The notes under the pieces: generated by a model
Databases searched by the model: none
The model's input: the letters and a program-made list of their open reading frames with translations, nothing else
What the model was told of the DNA's origin: nothing
Assembly (NCBI RefSeq): GCF_050410795.1
Contig: NZ_CP191258.1
Location: forward strand, 1,798,001-1,862,000
Origin: Fontivita pretiosa
Lineage (GTDB): Bacteria > Planctomycetota > Phycisphaerae > Tepidisphaerales > Tepidisphaeraceae
Length of the DNA: 64,000 nucleotides
Reading direction: 5' to 3'
Program-made: the position numbers and the translations under genes
Shown here: positions 45,501 through 53,634 of the stretch, piece after piece
Layout: every line of letters begins with the position of its first letter
Numbering within the stretch: the first letter of the stretch is position 1

Positions 45501-46879
45501 AGGACGCATCGCGTCTGGGTGGCCAGGCGATGCTGGTGAACCAGGCCGGCGGCCTGATCGTCGGCGACGGCACCGTCGCCCGGCCGCTGCTCAACACCCC
45601 CGGCGGCGAAGTGCGCATCGAGGCCGGGCATAGCCTGCGCTTCACCTCCAGCGGCTCTGCCAACCAGGGACGAATCAACCTGCTGGGCGGGACGGTTCAG
45701 TTCACGCAGGGATTGATCAACTCCGCCACAGGCGCGATCGATGGGCGAGGGGCGATGCTGTTCGGAGCCGACGGGCTGAGCAACGGCGCAACGGTGTCTC
45801 TCAGTGCGGGAGTCTCGGACATCTTCGGAAGCGTGTCGAATCAAGCCGACGGCCGACTGATTGTGACCGGCGGCGCCACCGGCGTGTTCCACGACGCGGT
45901 CAGCAACGCCACCGGAAGTGAGCTGCGCGTCTCGGCGGGCAGCACCGCCGTGTTCCTGGGCGCCGTCAGCGGACTGGGCGCCATCACCGGCAGCGGCACG
46001 ACGATCTTCGAGGGTCTGGCCAGCGCCGGCGCCCTGCTGAACAGCGGAACCAGCATCGTCCAGAAGGACGCGACTCTGTCGGCCAGTTCCATCCGGCAAC
46101 ACGGGTTGATCGTGCGGGGTGCAGCGCGTGTGGAAGTCGGCGGTGGCGACAGCCGCACCAGCCGCGTGGACTCATTAATTATCGAGAGCGCCGACGCAAA
46201 CGGGTCCGGACGGCTCGACCTCAACGACAACGCCCTGATCGTCCAGAGCGCGACATTGGCGACGATCACGTCGCAACTCCGCAACGGCCTGGAAAACAAC
46301 GGCCAATTCGACTGGCAGGGTTATGGCATCGCCAGCACGCAGGCCAACGCGAGCAACATCGCGGCTGGAAGCTTTCTGTATGGTCTGGGCGTTGTGCTGA
46401 ACGATCTGGCTCAGGTGGGAGGCAGTGGGCCGATCTATACCACCTTCGCCGGACAGACGTTGAGCGGAAATGAGATTCTGGTGAAGTTCACGTACTTCGG
46501 TGATGCCGATCTGTCTGGCTCGATCGACGCCACCGATTATTCGCTGATCGACAACGGGTACGTCAACACGTTGACCGGCTGGATCAATGGAGACTTCGAC
46601 TACTCCGGTTCGATCGACGCGACGGACTACGCCCTGATCGACAATGCCTACGTCAATCAGGCCGGTCCGCTCGCTGAAGCACTCATTGCCGAGCACGCCC
46701 GGATGTTTGACGGCGAGTACATTGCGGCGTTGCGAGCGGTTCAGTCGGGTGTGATTCCCGAGCCCGGCGGCGTCGGAGCGTGCCTGGCAGCGCTGCTGGC
46801 CGCCGCCAGACGCTCGAGAGTGTCATGCCGTTGCGCCCGACACTCGCATCACGCCGGCGTGATCCGCCGATCCCGGTAG
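42572..46879 (+). CDS. Giant beta-helix surface protein with EF-hand pair and PEP-CTERM tail
   Basis: 1435 residues from ATG 42572, preceded by AAGGAGAGG. Signal peptide (ALIACGVILLLASLLSTRPTDAQ), then FVWNNPAGGSWSDSTNWTPLGVP and over 1200 residues of Gly/Ala/Ser-rich beta repeats. The C-terminal module (46499-46660) is FGDADLSGSIDATDYSLIDNGYVN / GDFDYSGSIDATDYALIDNAYVN, then VIPEPGGVGACLAALLAAARRSR. A further 20 basic residues follow and overlap the end of the convergent regulator gene by 31 bases. Secreted; probably surface or matrix. Confidence 0.88.
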   Translation: MNRIPAGAGVNRSLPASRTRALIACGVILLLASLLSTRPTDAQTFVWNNPAGGSWSDSTNWTPLGVPTLSSQTSVFNLNSTYTVTLSAPTTTGTLSFQSGIVHFAAATAQSFNVASAIFSGGQATLGTGLSFAAGGPVWIGPSASLTLAGNSAAIANVLTIDGGHLNRKSGAFLPGPAIQVSVLNGGTLSSSGSLSFGGGTITLSAGGVLAAGSSIDLGDAAIASGTMTLVVDGAGSALSAAAPPGFASAWGIGGADVSATFRNGATASLGDLNLANSIGSVVNLSVDSGASVQLGSLRLGNGGVATFSLNSDTSSATLVGESGLAVGGSSALTIVAGTFTSGTGSISIAAGGRIHVLGGSGTARFHANGDLFVASGARLDVTDPAAVFQLAAGRTLHVQGGGSATINSPLSLAGSGAAISSGATLSVNNTLDIGAGADGTISITGGALSALTTSPVSLGAGGAAGSFTMTGGIATINGVMHVGAGSQSGSRGVVSIDGGASLTLGQLNVAAVQGSSGTVTLSGAASRVSVSRIIVGNNATAGGSATLRLSGGTLTIQGAAGLAVATSGRVELDAGTINTSSITITGGQLLSALDLPRSGANIAISQGGTMSLINGGSMAAGRTLAVGSGARLDVGGGGSLTVGMGSTTTAARLSVGGAGSHLSAPRLVVGAISGASGTVSFTAGATASIGELEVGARPGTTAGLGLMEILSGARVNVGTSLLLVSSAGASINVWGPGSALNVAGVAQLGTGTHSATLTLSSGGAFNAATLLMSGGGIVQMNGGAMSIGQFAPGSTGTINFATGTLTLPQNYTLSIAPGGLLGGSISLDATRALYAAGTTELGGLSVLRIAGGTFGTGTLAGVGVLQFESGRLLVSGGAGLSIASGHPLGAWYELGAGRSLGVGATLSIGGDGQLTQSGGSIDAGWLRIDGQYVYNGGAAAVTNNAQVAEGGMLLIAPARALGFAATIESAGEIRLQDASRLGGQAMLVNQAGGLIVGDGTVARPLLNTPGGEVRIEAGHSLRFTSSGSANQGRINLLGGTVQFTQGLINSATGAIDGRGAMLFGADGLSNGATVSLSAGVSDIFGSVSNQADGRLIVTGGATGVFHDAVSNATGSELRVSAGSTAVFLGAVSGLGAITGSGTTIFEGLASAGALLNSGTSIVQKDATLSASSIRQHGLIVRGAARVEVGGGDSRTSRVDSLIIESADANGSGRLDLNDNALIVQSATLATITSQLRNGLENNGQFDWQGYGIASTQANASNIAAGSFLYGLGVVLNDLAQVGGSGPIYTTFAGQTLSGNEILVKFTYFGDADLSGSIDATDYSLIDNGYVNTLTGWINGDFDYSGSIDATDYALIDNAYVNQAGPLAEALIAEHARMFDGEYIAALRAVQSGVIPEPGGVGACLAALLAAARRSRVSCRCARHSHHAGVIRRSR

Positions 46880-48006
46880 CGCGCCGGCGTCTCCCCCACG
46901 GCGGTACGGAAGGCGTTGGTCAGGTGCTGCACACTGCTGAAGCCGGTGCGGCTGGCAATCTCCTTGATCGTCATCTCCGGCACCATCAGAAGCTCCCGGG
47001 CCGCATTGATCCGCACGCGCACGATCTCCTGATGAATCGTGCGTCCCAGCACTCGCTTCATTCGCTGCTGAAGCAGCGGGCGTGACAGCCCCACGTGCGC
47101 CAGCACCTGCTCGACGCGAAGCCCCCCGCTGTTGCAGGCGTGCTCGCGGATGAAGCGCACGGCGCGGTTGACCTCTTCGTCTTCGCTGGCCAGCACGTCC
47201 GTCGATCGCCGCGTCACCACCCCGCGGGGGGCGACTTCGATCGGTTTTTTCGGCGGCTTTACGCCGTTCATCAGCCGATCCAGCAGCGCCGCGGCCTCGT
47301 AGCCGATCTGTTCGGCGTTGACGTCCACGCTGCTGAGCGGGGGGATCGACAGCTCGCACAGCGGCTGGTCATTGTCCACGCCCACCACCGCCACCTCGTC
47401 GGGCACGTGCACGCCGACGCGCCGGCAGGCGTCCAGCACGTACAACCCCCGCACGTCGTTGCAGGTCATCACCCCCACCGGCTTGGGCAGCGAGCGGATC
47501 CAGTCCTCCAGTCCAACCATCTCCAGCGAGACGGCGTTTCGGGCCTGCTCGGGCGAAAGCGTGAACATGTGACAGTGATATCCCGCGCGCTGCACGGCTC
47601 GGCAAAACGCCTCGCCTCGCTGGTCGAACCACGCGTGCCCGGCAAACCCCTTGCCGCAGTAGCCGAAGTTCTTCAGCCCGCGATCCAGCAGATGCTGGGC
47701 GGCGGCTTCGGCGACCATGCTGTGATTGGCACAGACGCTGGGAAATCGCGGATCGCTGCGGGCGCGGAGGTTGACCACCGGCACGCCGAAGCTGGCCAGC
47801 AGGTCGGCCGGCACGGTCACGCCAATGCCCCCGATGATCCCGTCGCCGCGCCAGTCGCGCAGCCACGCCGGCAGCGGATCCCCGAACCCGCGCGGGTGGA
47901 AATAGGTCAGCCAGCCCCCGTGGCGGCGGTTGTACTTGGAGATCCCCGCCAATACCCCCCGACCGTAGGCGATCGATGTTTCGATGATCAGTGCAACGTG
48001 GCGCAT
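46849..48006 (-). CDS. XylR-type regulator: sugar-binding-like domain fused to AraC helix-turn-helix
   Basis: 385 residues from ATG 48006 (MRHVALIIETSIAYGRGVLAGI). The N-terminal 270 residues form a LacI/periplasmic-binding-like domain (GYCGKGFAGHAWFDQRGEAFCRAV, PDEVAVVGVDNDQPLCEL), and the last 105 an AraC-type DNA-binding domain (NRAVRFIREHACNSGGLRVEQVLAHVGLS, then IKEIASRTGFSSVQHLTNAFR). This architecture is that of E. coli XylR and of many planctomycete sugar regulators. It is divergent from the glycogen-debranching gene at 48209, a likely target. The ligand is unknown. Confidence 0.88.
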   Translation of the reverse strand: MRHVALIIETSIAYGRGVLAGISKYNRRHGGWLTYFHPRGFGDPLPAWLRDWRGDGIIGGIGVTVPADLLASFGVPVVNLRARSDPRFPSVCANHSMVAEAAAQHLLDRGLKNFGYCGKGFAGHAWFDQRGEAFCRAVQRAGYHCHMFTLSPEQARNAVSLEMVGLEDWIRSLPKPVGVMTCNDVRGLYVLDACRRVGVHVPDEVAVVGVDNDQPLCELSIPPLSSVDVNAEQIGYEAAALLDRLMNGVKPPKKPIEVAPRGVVTRRSTDVLASEDEEVNRAVRFIREHACNSGGLRVEQVLAHVGLSRPLLQQRMKRVLGRTIHQEIVRVRINAARELLMVPEMTIKEIASRTGFSSVQHLTNAFRTAVGETPARYRDRRITPA

Positions 48007-48208
48007 GAACGTGTCGAATCCCGCAGCCGCCTGCCCCGCTTCCCCGCCTGCACCTGCCCTGTTTATTCTCATTGCATCGCCACGACATCCGCCTGTCAAT
48101 CGCCACAGCACGACGCCTTCACCGCTGCCGCCGGCGCTGCACCTGCGGGTTGCCGATCCGGCCAGCCCGCTACCGCAGGCGTCGCCTACGCGTTAGACTC
48201 GACGGAAT

Positions 48209-50122
48209 ATGTCGCTTTACACCATCGAAACCGGCGGGGAGCTTCGCCCGGGAATCTCCCAGGAATGGCTGCTGACCAACGGAACCGGCGCGTTCAGCTC
48301 CTCGACCGTCGTCGGATGCAACACCCGGCGCTATCACGGGCTGCTGTGTGCCGCGCTGGCCCCGCCTCTCGGACGCATCATCGCCCTTTCACGCATCGGC
48401 GAGATTCTCCTGATCGACGACAGCCAGATCCGCCACGAATTGTCGGTCAACCAGTTTCCCGGCAGCTTCCATCCCCGTGGCGATCGATATCTCAGGCGAT
48501 TCGAGCTGGACCAGATCGCCCAGTGGCACTACCAGGTCGAGGCCGCAACCGTCACCAAACAGGTCATGCTCCTGATGGGCCGCAACGTCGTAGCGGTGCG
48601 GTATATCGTGGACCCCGGCCCGCACCGGCACATCCGGCTGAGCCTGCTGCCGTTTCTGGCGATGCGCGATTTCCATTCGCTGCGCCGCGGAACCGAGGGG
48701 CGATTCGACCTGAGCAGTCGGGGCAACGAGCTGAGCATCCGACACAACGACCTGTCGCTGCACCTGCGCTGCGACGCGGCGCAGTTCATCGAGGCGCGCG
48801 ACTGGTGGCGGGGGCATTTCTACGCGATCGAGGCCGAGCGCGGGCTGGATCACCTGGAAGACCTCTTCCTGCCCGGACGCTTCGAGTGCACGATCAGCGC
48901 GCCAACCACGCTGACTCTCATCGCCTCCACCGAGCCGGTCCAGAACCTGGACTGGGATGCGGAGCAGCGGCGGCGGGAGGCGCGATGCGGCGACCCGGGC
49001 AGCATCGTCCTTCGCAAACTCCACCGCGCCGCCGCCGATTTCATCGTCGCCCGCAAATGCCCGGATGGTTCGATCGGCTCGACCATCCTCGCCGGCTATC
49101 CGTGGTTCGGCGACTGGGGGCGCGACACCATGATCTCGCTTCCGGGGCTGCTGTTGTGCACCGGGCGGCACCGGGAGGCGGCGCAGGTGCTTTCGCTGTT
49201 CGCCAGCTACGTCAGCGAAGGCATGATCCCCAACAGGTTCGACGACTACACCAACCAGCCCAGCTACAACACCGTCGATGCCAGCCTCTGGTTCATCCAC
49301 GCCTGCTTCGAGTATCTCAAGGCCAGCAACGACACCGCCACGTTCGAGCAGAAGCTGCTGGGCGCCTGCCGCCAGATCGTCGCCGGCTACATGCGCGGCA
49401 CGCGCTATCACATCCGCATGGACGAAGATGGGCTGATCACCCAGGGCGATCCGACCACGCAGCTCACCTGGATGGACGCCAAGTGCAACAACGTGGTGTT
49501 CACGCCGCGGCACGGCAAGGCCGTCGAGATCAACGCCCTGTGGTATCACGTGCTGCGGCTGCTGAAGGAGGACGATCTGGCCGAGCGGGTGAAGCGCAGC
49601 TTCGCCGCCACGTTCTGGATCAGCCCGTTCCGCGGGCTTTGCGATGTGGTTCATGACAGGCGGCGTGACACGAAAATCCGCCCCAACCAGATCTTTGCCG
49701 TCAGCCTGCCCAACAGCCCGCTGAACCCGGACCAGCAAAGTGCCGTCGTCGAGGTCGTTCGCCGCGAACTGCTGACCCCCTACGGCCTGCGGACGCTTTC
49801 CCCAGGCGATCCGCAGTTCCGTTCCAGGTACACGGGCGACCAGTTCCACCGCGACGCGGCCTACCACAACGGCACGATCTGGCCGTGGCTCATCGGTCCG
49901 TTCCTGGATGCATATCTTCGAGTCCACCAGCGCAGCCCCGAGGCAATCCAGCAGGCGCGCGCCTGGCTTGGGCCGCTGCTCAGCGCCATGGACACGCACG
50001 GGTGTATCGGGCAGATCAGCGAGATCTATGAAGCCGAGCCGCCGCATCGCCCCGTCGGCTGCTTCGCCCAGGCCTGGAGCGTCGCCGAAGTCCTGCGGCT
50101 GGCCACGGAATTGAAGCTTTAA
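48209..50122 (+). CDS. Glycogen debranching enzyme (amylo-alpha-1,6-glucosidase family)
   Basis: 637 residues. The N-terminal GDE domain starts TNGTGAFSSSTVVGCNTRRYHGLLCAALAPPLGRI, and the (alpha/alpha)6-barrel C-terminal domain carries ILAGYPWFGDWGRDTMISLPGLLLCTGRHREAA, IPNRFDDYTNQPSYNTVDASLWFIHACFEYL, LTWMDAK and DAAYHNGTIWPWLIGPF. The acidic residues of GDWGRD and WMDAK are expected in the active site. It would remove alpha-1,6 branch points from glycogen or maltodextrins in the cytoplasm. The adjacent divergent regulator may control it. Confidence 0.93.
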   Translation: MSLYTIETGGELRPGISQEWLLTNGTGAFSSSTVVGCNTRRYHGLLCAALAPPLGRIIALSRIGEILLIDDSQIRHELSVNQFPGSFHPRGDRYLRRFELDQIAQWHYQVEAATVTKQVMLLMGRNVVAVRYIVDPGPHRHIRLSLLPFLAMRDFHSLRRGTEGRFDLSSRGNELSIRHNDLSLHLRCDAAQFIEARDWWRGHFYAIEAERGLDHLEDLFLPGRFECTISAPTTLTLIASTEPVQNLDWDAEQRRREARCGDPGSIVLRKLHRAAADFIVARKCPDGSIGSTILAGYPWFGDWGRDTMISLPGLLLCTGRHREAAQVLSLFASYVSEGMIPNRFDDYTNQPSYNTVDASLWFIHACFEYLKASNDTATFEQKLLGACRQIVAGYMRGTRYHIRMDEDGLITQGDPTTQLTWMDAKCNNVVFTPRHGKAVEINALWYHVLRLLKEDDLAERVKRSFAATFWISPFRGLCDVVHDRRRDTKIRPNQIFAVSLPNSPLNPDQQSAVVEVVRRELLTPYGLRTLSPGDPQFRSRYTGDQFHRDAAYHNGTIWPWLIGPFLDAYLRVHQRSPEAIQQARAWLGPLLSAMDTHGCIGQISEIYEAEPPHRPVGCFAQAWSVAEVLRLATELKL

Positions 50123-50140
50123 CAGAGACGGCTCGAAGAC

Positions 50141-51613
50141 TCAGCGTCGCTTTTTCTTGCGGTTGCGGTCTTTGGGCGGGGTCCAGCCGCTGCGTTTGGT
50201 GCGAAGCATCGGCCCGCCGGGCGCGCCCAGGCTCGCCAGCCCGCCGCCCATCAGGCTCTTCATCAGCTTGAGCTTGCCCATCACTCCCATCCCCCCGACG
50301 GCGCGCATCATGTCCCGGCTGATCTCGAACTGCTTGATGAACTGTCCGACCTCGCTGAGTGGCACTCCCGCGCCGGCCGCGATCCGCCGACGCCGCATCC
50401 CGTCCAGAATCTCCGGCTTTTTCCGCTCCTCGCGCGTCATCGAGTCGTAGATCGCCCGCATGTGCTTCATCTGACGCTCGATGTCCCCCTCACCCATGTT
50501 CAGATCCTTGGTCAGCTCGCTCATCCCGGGGATCATCCCCATGATCTTGCTCATCGGACCCAGCTTCTTCACCTGCGTCATCTGGGCCATGAAGTCGTCG
50601 AGCGTGAACTGCCCCTTCTCCATCTTGGCCTGGAGGCGCGCGGTCTCCTCCTGGTCGAACTTGGTGATCGCCTCGGTGACCAGCCCGACGATGTCACCCA
50701 TGCCCAGGATCCGCTGGGCCATGCCCTCGGGGCGGAACTCTTCCAGCCGATCCAGCTTCTCGCCGACGCCCAGGAACTTCACCGGCTTGCCCGTGACCAT
50801 CTTGGCGCTGAGCAACGCCCCACCGCGGGTGTCGGAATCGAACTTGGTCAGGATCAATCCGTCCAGCTCGAGCTGCTCGTTGAAGGCCTTGGCGCTGTTG
50901 ACCGCGTCCTGCCCGGTCATCGCGTCCAGTACCAGATAGATCTGATGGGGATTGATCTGGGCGTTGATCTCCTTCAGCTCGTCCATCAGCTCCTGGTCGA
51001 TTGCCAGGCGGCCGGCGGTGTCGAGGATGACCACGTCGCACCCCTGCTTCTTGGCTTCGGCGACGGCGGCGCGTGCGACGGCGACGGCGGCGCCGCGCGC
51101 GACCTGCCCGTGGGGCGCGACCTTCGACTCATCCGTATAGACCGGCACATCCACCTGCTGCCCGATCACGCGAAGCTGCTCCACCGCCGCCGGACGCTGA
51201 AGGTCCACCGCCGCCAGCAGCGGATGCCGGCCCTTGCCCTTCAGGTACAGCGCCAGCTTCCCGCAGGTCGTGGTTTTGCCCGACCCCTGAAGCCCGCACA
51301 TCATGATGATCGTCGGACCCGGATGCACGAAGTAGATGTTCGTGTCCACCGGACCCATCAGGTTCACCAGCTCGTCATAGACGATCTTGACCATGAGCTG
51401 GCCGGGCTGAAGGCTCTTGATGACCTCCTGTCCGATGGCCTTCTTGATCACGTGCTCACAGAAGTCGTTGACGACCTGAAGGTTGACGTCGGCCTCCAGA
51501 AGCGCCGTGCGGACATCCCGCATGGCCTGGCGGATGTTTTCCTCGGAAATGCGTCCCCGCCCCGAGAGGCTGCGGAAGACGTTGGAGAATTTCTCGGTCA
51601 ATGCATCAAACAT
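50141..51613 (-). CDS. ffh: Signal recognition particle protein
   Basis: 490 residues with NG and M domains. The GTPase motifs are the P-loop GLQGSGKTTTCGKL (107-120), DTAGR, and LDGLILTKFDSDTRGGALLS, with the GVGEKLDRLEEF segment. The Met-rich M domain (about 330-465: FMAQMTQVKKLGPMSKIMGMIPGM and FEISRDMMRAVGGMGVMGKLKLMKSLMGG) binds signal peptides and 4.5S RNA. A basic tail ends the protein. SRP pairs with FtsY to deliver nascent membrane proteins. No ffs RNA gene or ftsY is seen in the window. It is convergent with the debranching gene (18-base gap). Confidence 0.97.
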   Translation of the reverse strand: MFDALTEKFSNVFRSLSGRGRISEENIRQAMRDVRTALLEADVNLQVVNDFCEHVIKKAIGQEVIKSLQPGQLMVKIVYDELVNLMGPVDTNIYFVHPGPTIIMMCGLQGSGKTTTCGKLALYLKGKGRHPLLAAVDLQRPAAVEQLRVIGQQVDVPVYTDESKVAPHGQVARGAAVAVARAAVAEAKKQGCDVVILDTAGRLAIDQELMDELKEINAQINPHQIYLVLDAMTGQDAVNSAKAFNEQLELDGLILTKFDSDTRGGALLSAKMVTGKPVKFLGVGEKLDRLEEFRPEGMAQRILGMGDIVGLVTEAITKFDQEETARLQAKMEKGQFTLDDFMAQMTQVKKLGPMSKIMGMIPGMSELTKDLNMGEGDIERQMKHMRAIYDSMTREERKKPEILDGMRRRRIAAGAGVPLSEVGQFIKQFEISRDMMRAVGGMGVMGKLKLMKSLMGGGLASLGAPGGPMLRTKRSGWTPPKDRNRKKKRR

Positions 51614-51684
51614 GGTGCTTCACGTTATGGCCCGGACGATCGCCGGGCAAGTGGCCGCAACCACAGCAGCCGATCGCCACGGTC

Positions 51685-52329
51685 TCATGGGGCACGCAAC
51701 ACCACAGGCTCTTTGCGATATCGCGAAGCTCCAAACCGCACTTCGTTGTTGACCACCTCGACTCGCGCGTCGTCCCGGTCCCCCAACGGCACGGTCCGCA
51801 CGAGCCGTAACACTTGATGGTCGCCCTCGCCCGCGTATGTGCTCGGCATCTTCGCGAACTCGACGAAGAGGACCGACTGAAAGATCCCAGTGCCGCCGGT
51901 GTTGTAGAAGGTGCGGAGCACGTGGTAGCGGTTGGAGAGGACGCCGAGGTGCTGGTAGGAGTATGTCTGCTCCAGGTCGCCACTATGCCACGAGGTTCTT
52001 ACCTGCGAGTGTTCAACCCTGACCGGACTCCTGAATTGGTCGGTACCGAACGCAGCATCGAGGTCCACCACGCGAACGACGGCGTCGCGATCGGCTAGCC
52101 GGCCCTCAAATAGATGGACCAATGCCGGATGGATGGGCTGTCCGTTAAAAACGAATTCCGTGGTATTCGGTGGCTGCGCAATCGCGGGATGATCGTCGTG
52201 ACGATCACGATCGAGCGTCCCCTTCATGCAACCGCAAAGCAGAACGACCGTCACAACGACGATACTGTGAACGGCACGTATCGTTCGCCGTTCATCATCA
52301 CGGAAAGAGAGGGGGTTCATTTGCGTCAT
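51685..52329 (-). CDS. Predicted lipoprotein, 5' region cut by an IS element
   Basis: 214 residues from ATG 52329 (ATG 52320 also possible). The signal sequence VHSIVVVTVVLLCGC ends in a lipobox cysteine, followed by a hydrophilic domain (VFNGQPIHPALVHLFEGRLADRDAVVRVVDLDAAF ... YHVLRTFYNTGGTGIFQSVLFVEFAKMP) that I do not recognise. The inverted repeat of the IS begins at 52337, only seven bases before the start codon, so the native promoter and Shine-Dalgarno have been displaced. Expression now depends on the IS. Confidence 0.65.
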   Translation of the reverse strand: MTQMNPLSFRDDERRTIRAVHSIVVVTVVLLCGCMKGTLDRDRHDDHPAIAQPPNTTEFVFNGQPIHPALVHLFEGRLADRDAVVRVVDLDAAFGTDQFRSPVRVEHSQVRTSWHSGDLEQTYSYQHLGVLSNRYHVLRTFYNTGGTGIFQSVLFVEFAKMPSTYAGEGDHQVLRLVRTVPLGDRDDARVEVVNNEVRFGASRYRKEPVVLRAP

Positions 52330-52365
52330 TTGCCAATGACCTGCCCCCAGTTTTTGTACTACCCG

Positions 52366-53280
52366 TTATGAGAGTATGACCTGTTTCCGTTTCGCTCGCC
52401 CAGGCGCAGGGAGGGGCGCAGCCCCGACCGGAGCCTGGGCGAGCGAAGCGGCGAACGCCGCCGGGGTCACGTAACCCAGGCTCGAATGCGGCCGCCGGCG
52501 GTTGTACTCCAGCCGCCTCTGCTCGCTCAACATCTTCGCCTCGGCCAGACAGGTGAACAGCTCCGCATCCAGCAGCTCATCGCGCAGCCGCCCGTGGAAG
52601 CTCTCGGCGTAGCCGTTCTCCCACGCTCCTGCCCGGCTCGATGTACAACCTCTTCACGTTCGCCTGCTCCAGCCAGCGGCGGATCGCCCGCGCGATGAAC
52701 TGCGGGCCGTTGTCGCTGCGCAGGTGCATCGGCATCCCCCGGATCAGCACGAGCTCACGCAGCACGTCGATCACGTCCACGCTCCTGAACGACCGCCGCG
52801 CCTCCAACGCCAGGCACTCACGCGTATACTCATCCACCACGCTCAGCCACTTCCATGTCCCCCCATCCTCCCTCCGGTCATGGAGGAAGTCCCATGCCCA
52901 CACGTGATCCCGGTGCACGGCCCGTTGCCGCACGATCCCGTTGTCGCTGGTTCCCGGGCGACGCTTCTTGCGCTGTTTTGCAGGCACTTTCAGCCCGTTC
53001 TGCTTCCACAGCCGATGCACCCGCCTGCGGTTCACTCTGAATCCGTGCGCCCGGAGCAACGCCCAGATCCGCCGATATCCGAACCGCGGATGCCCCCCAC
53101 CAGCTCCAGCATCCGCTTCACCAGCTCACGCTCGCCCTCTCGCGGCCGCGGCCGATACCGCTGCGTTGAACGCGGCTGATCGCTCACCCGGCACGCCCGA
53201 CGCTGCGAAACCGCCAACCGCTTCTGCACGTGCCCAATGCACGCGCGGCGACACGCCGGGCTCACCCGTTTCCCAGGAAC
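52366..53280 (-). pseudogene. IS3-family transposase orfB (DDE integrase), frameshifted twice
   Basis: Homology to the IS3 orfB runs through three segments. The first (53.28 to 53.10 kb: VSPACRRACIGHVQKRLAVSQRRACRVSDQPRSTQRY...RMLELV) is followed in another frame by HPRFGYRRIWALLRAHGFRVNRRRVHRLWKQNG. The main DDE segment is WAWDFLHDRREDGGTWKWLSVVDEYTRECLAL, then LRSDNGPQFIARAIRRWL, up to VKRLYIEPG. The C-terminal WENGYAESFHGRLRDELLDAELF, with the catalytic glutamate, is in the frame of the first segment. The first shift is in a run of six C (53092-53097), the second near 52632-52640. The two indels cancel, so the element may be inactive or the sequence may contain errors. Confidence 0.8.
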
Positions 53281-53555
53281 TCGTTGGCCTCCTTGAGGAT
53301 CTGCTTGTCCAGCGTCAGCTCCGCCACCGCCTTCCTCAGCCGCCGGTTCTCCTCCTCCAGCTTCTTCAGACGCTTCATCGCATCGGCCTTCATCCCCCCG
53401 TACTGGTTCCGCCAGCGGTGGCAGGTCTGCTCGCTGATCGACAGCTTCTGACAGACCTGGCCGACCGTCTGCCCCGCCGACAACATCCGATCCGCCTCCC
53501 GCAGCTGCGCGATGATCTGCTCCGGCGTACGCCGCTTCCTGCGAACTGAACTCAT
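53262..53555 (-). CDS. IS3-family transposase orfA
   Basis: 97 residues: a helix-turn-helix of the HTH_Tnp_1 type (RRKRRTPEQIIAQLREADRMLSAGQTVGQVCQKLSISEQTCHRWRNQYGG), then a leucine-zipper-like coiled coil (MKRLKKLEEENRRLRKAVAELTLDKQILKEA). It binds the IS ends and is normally joined to orfB by -1 frameshifting. Intact here. Confidence 0.9.
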   Translation of the reverse strand: MSSVRRKRRTPEQIIAQLREADRMLSAGQTVGQVCQKLSISEQTCHRWRNQYGGMKADAMKRLKKLEEENRRLRKAVAELTLDKQILKEANEFLGNG

Positions 53556-53634
53556 CGAGAATCTCCTTGCCCATTCCGGGCTGATAGACTCTCATAGCGG
53601 GTGGATCAGCTCTTGGGGAGCAGGTCAGAGCAAG

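Larger units (their letters stand above)
52337..53627. mobile_element. IS3-family insertion sequence, about 1.29 kb
   Basis: Bounded by imperfect inverted repeats: the left end starts TGACCTGCCCCCAG (52337) and the right end, read inward, TGACCTGCTCCCCAAG (53627). Both continue to a shared TATGAGAGT about 32-45 bases in. It encodes orfA and a broken orfB of the IS3 type on the minus strand. No matching target-site duplication is visible (CCAA left, GAGC right). It is inserted between the lipoprotein start at 52329 and the stop of the membrane-protein gene at 53635. Confidence 0.85.

Noticed and set aside
43000..46300. Minus-strand open frames opposite the giant beta-helix gene
   Set aside because: Pro/Ala/Ser-rich mirror frames of a Gly/Ala-rich gene in high-GC DNA, without starts or motifs.
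52333..53631. Target-site duplication of the IS3 element
   Set aside because: Flanking bases (CCAA on the left, GAGC on the right) do not match.
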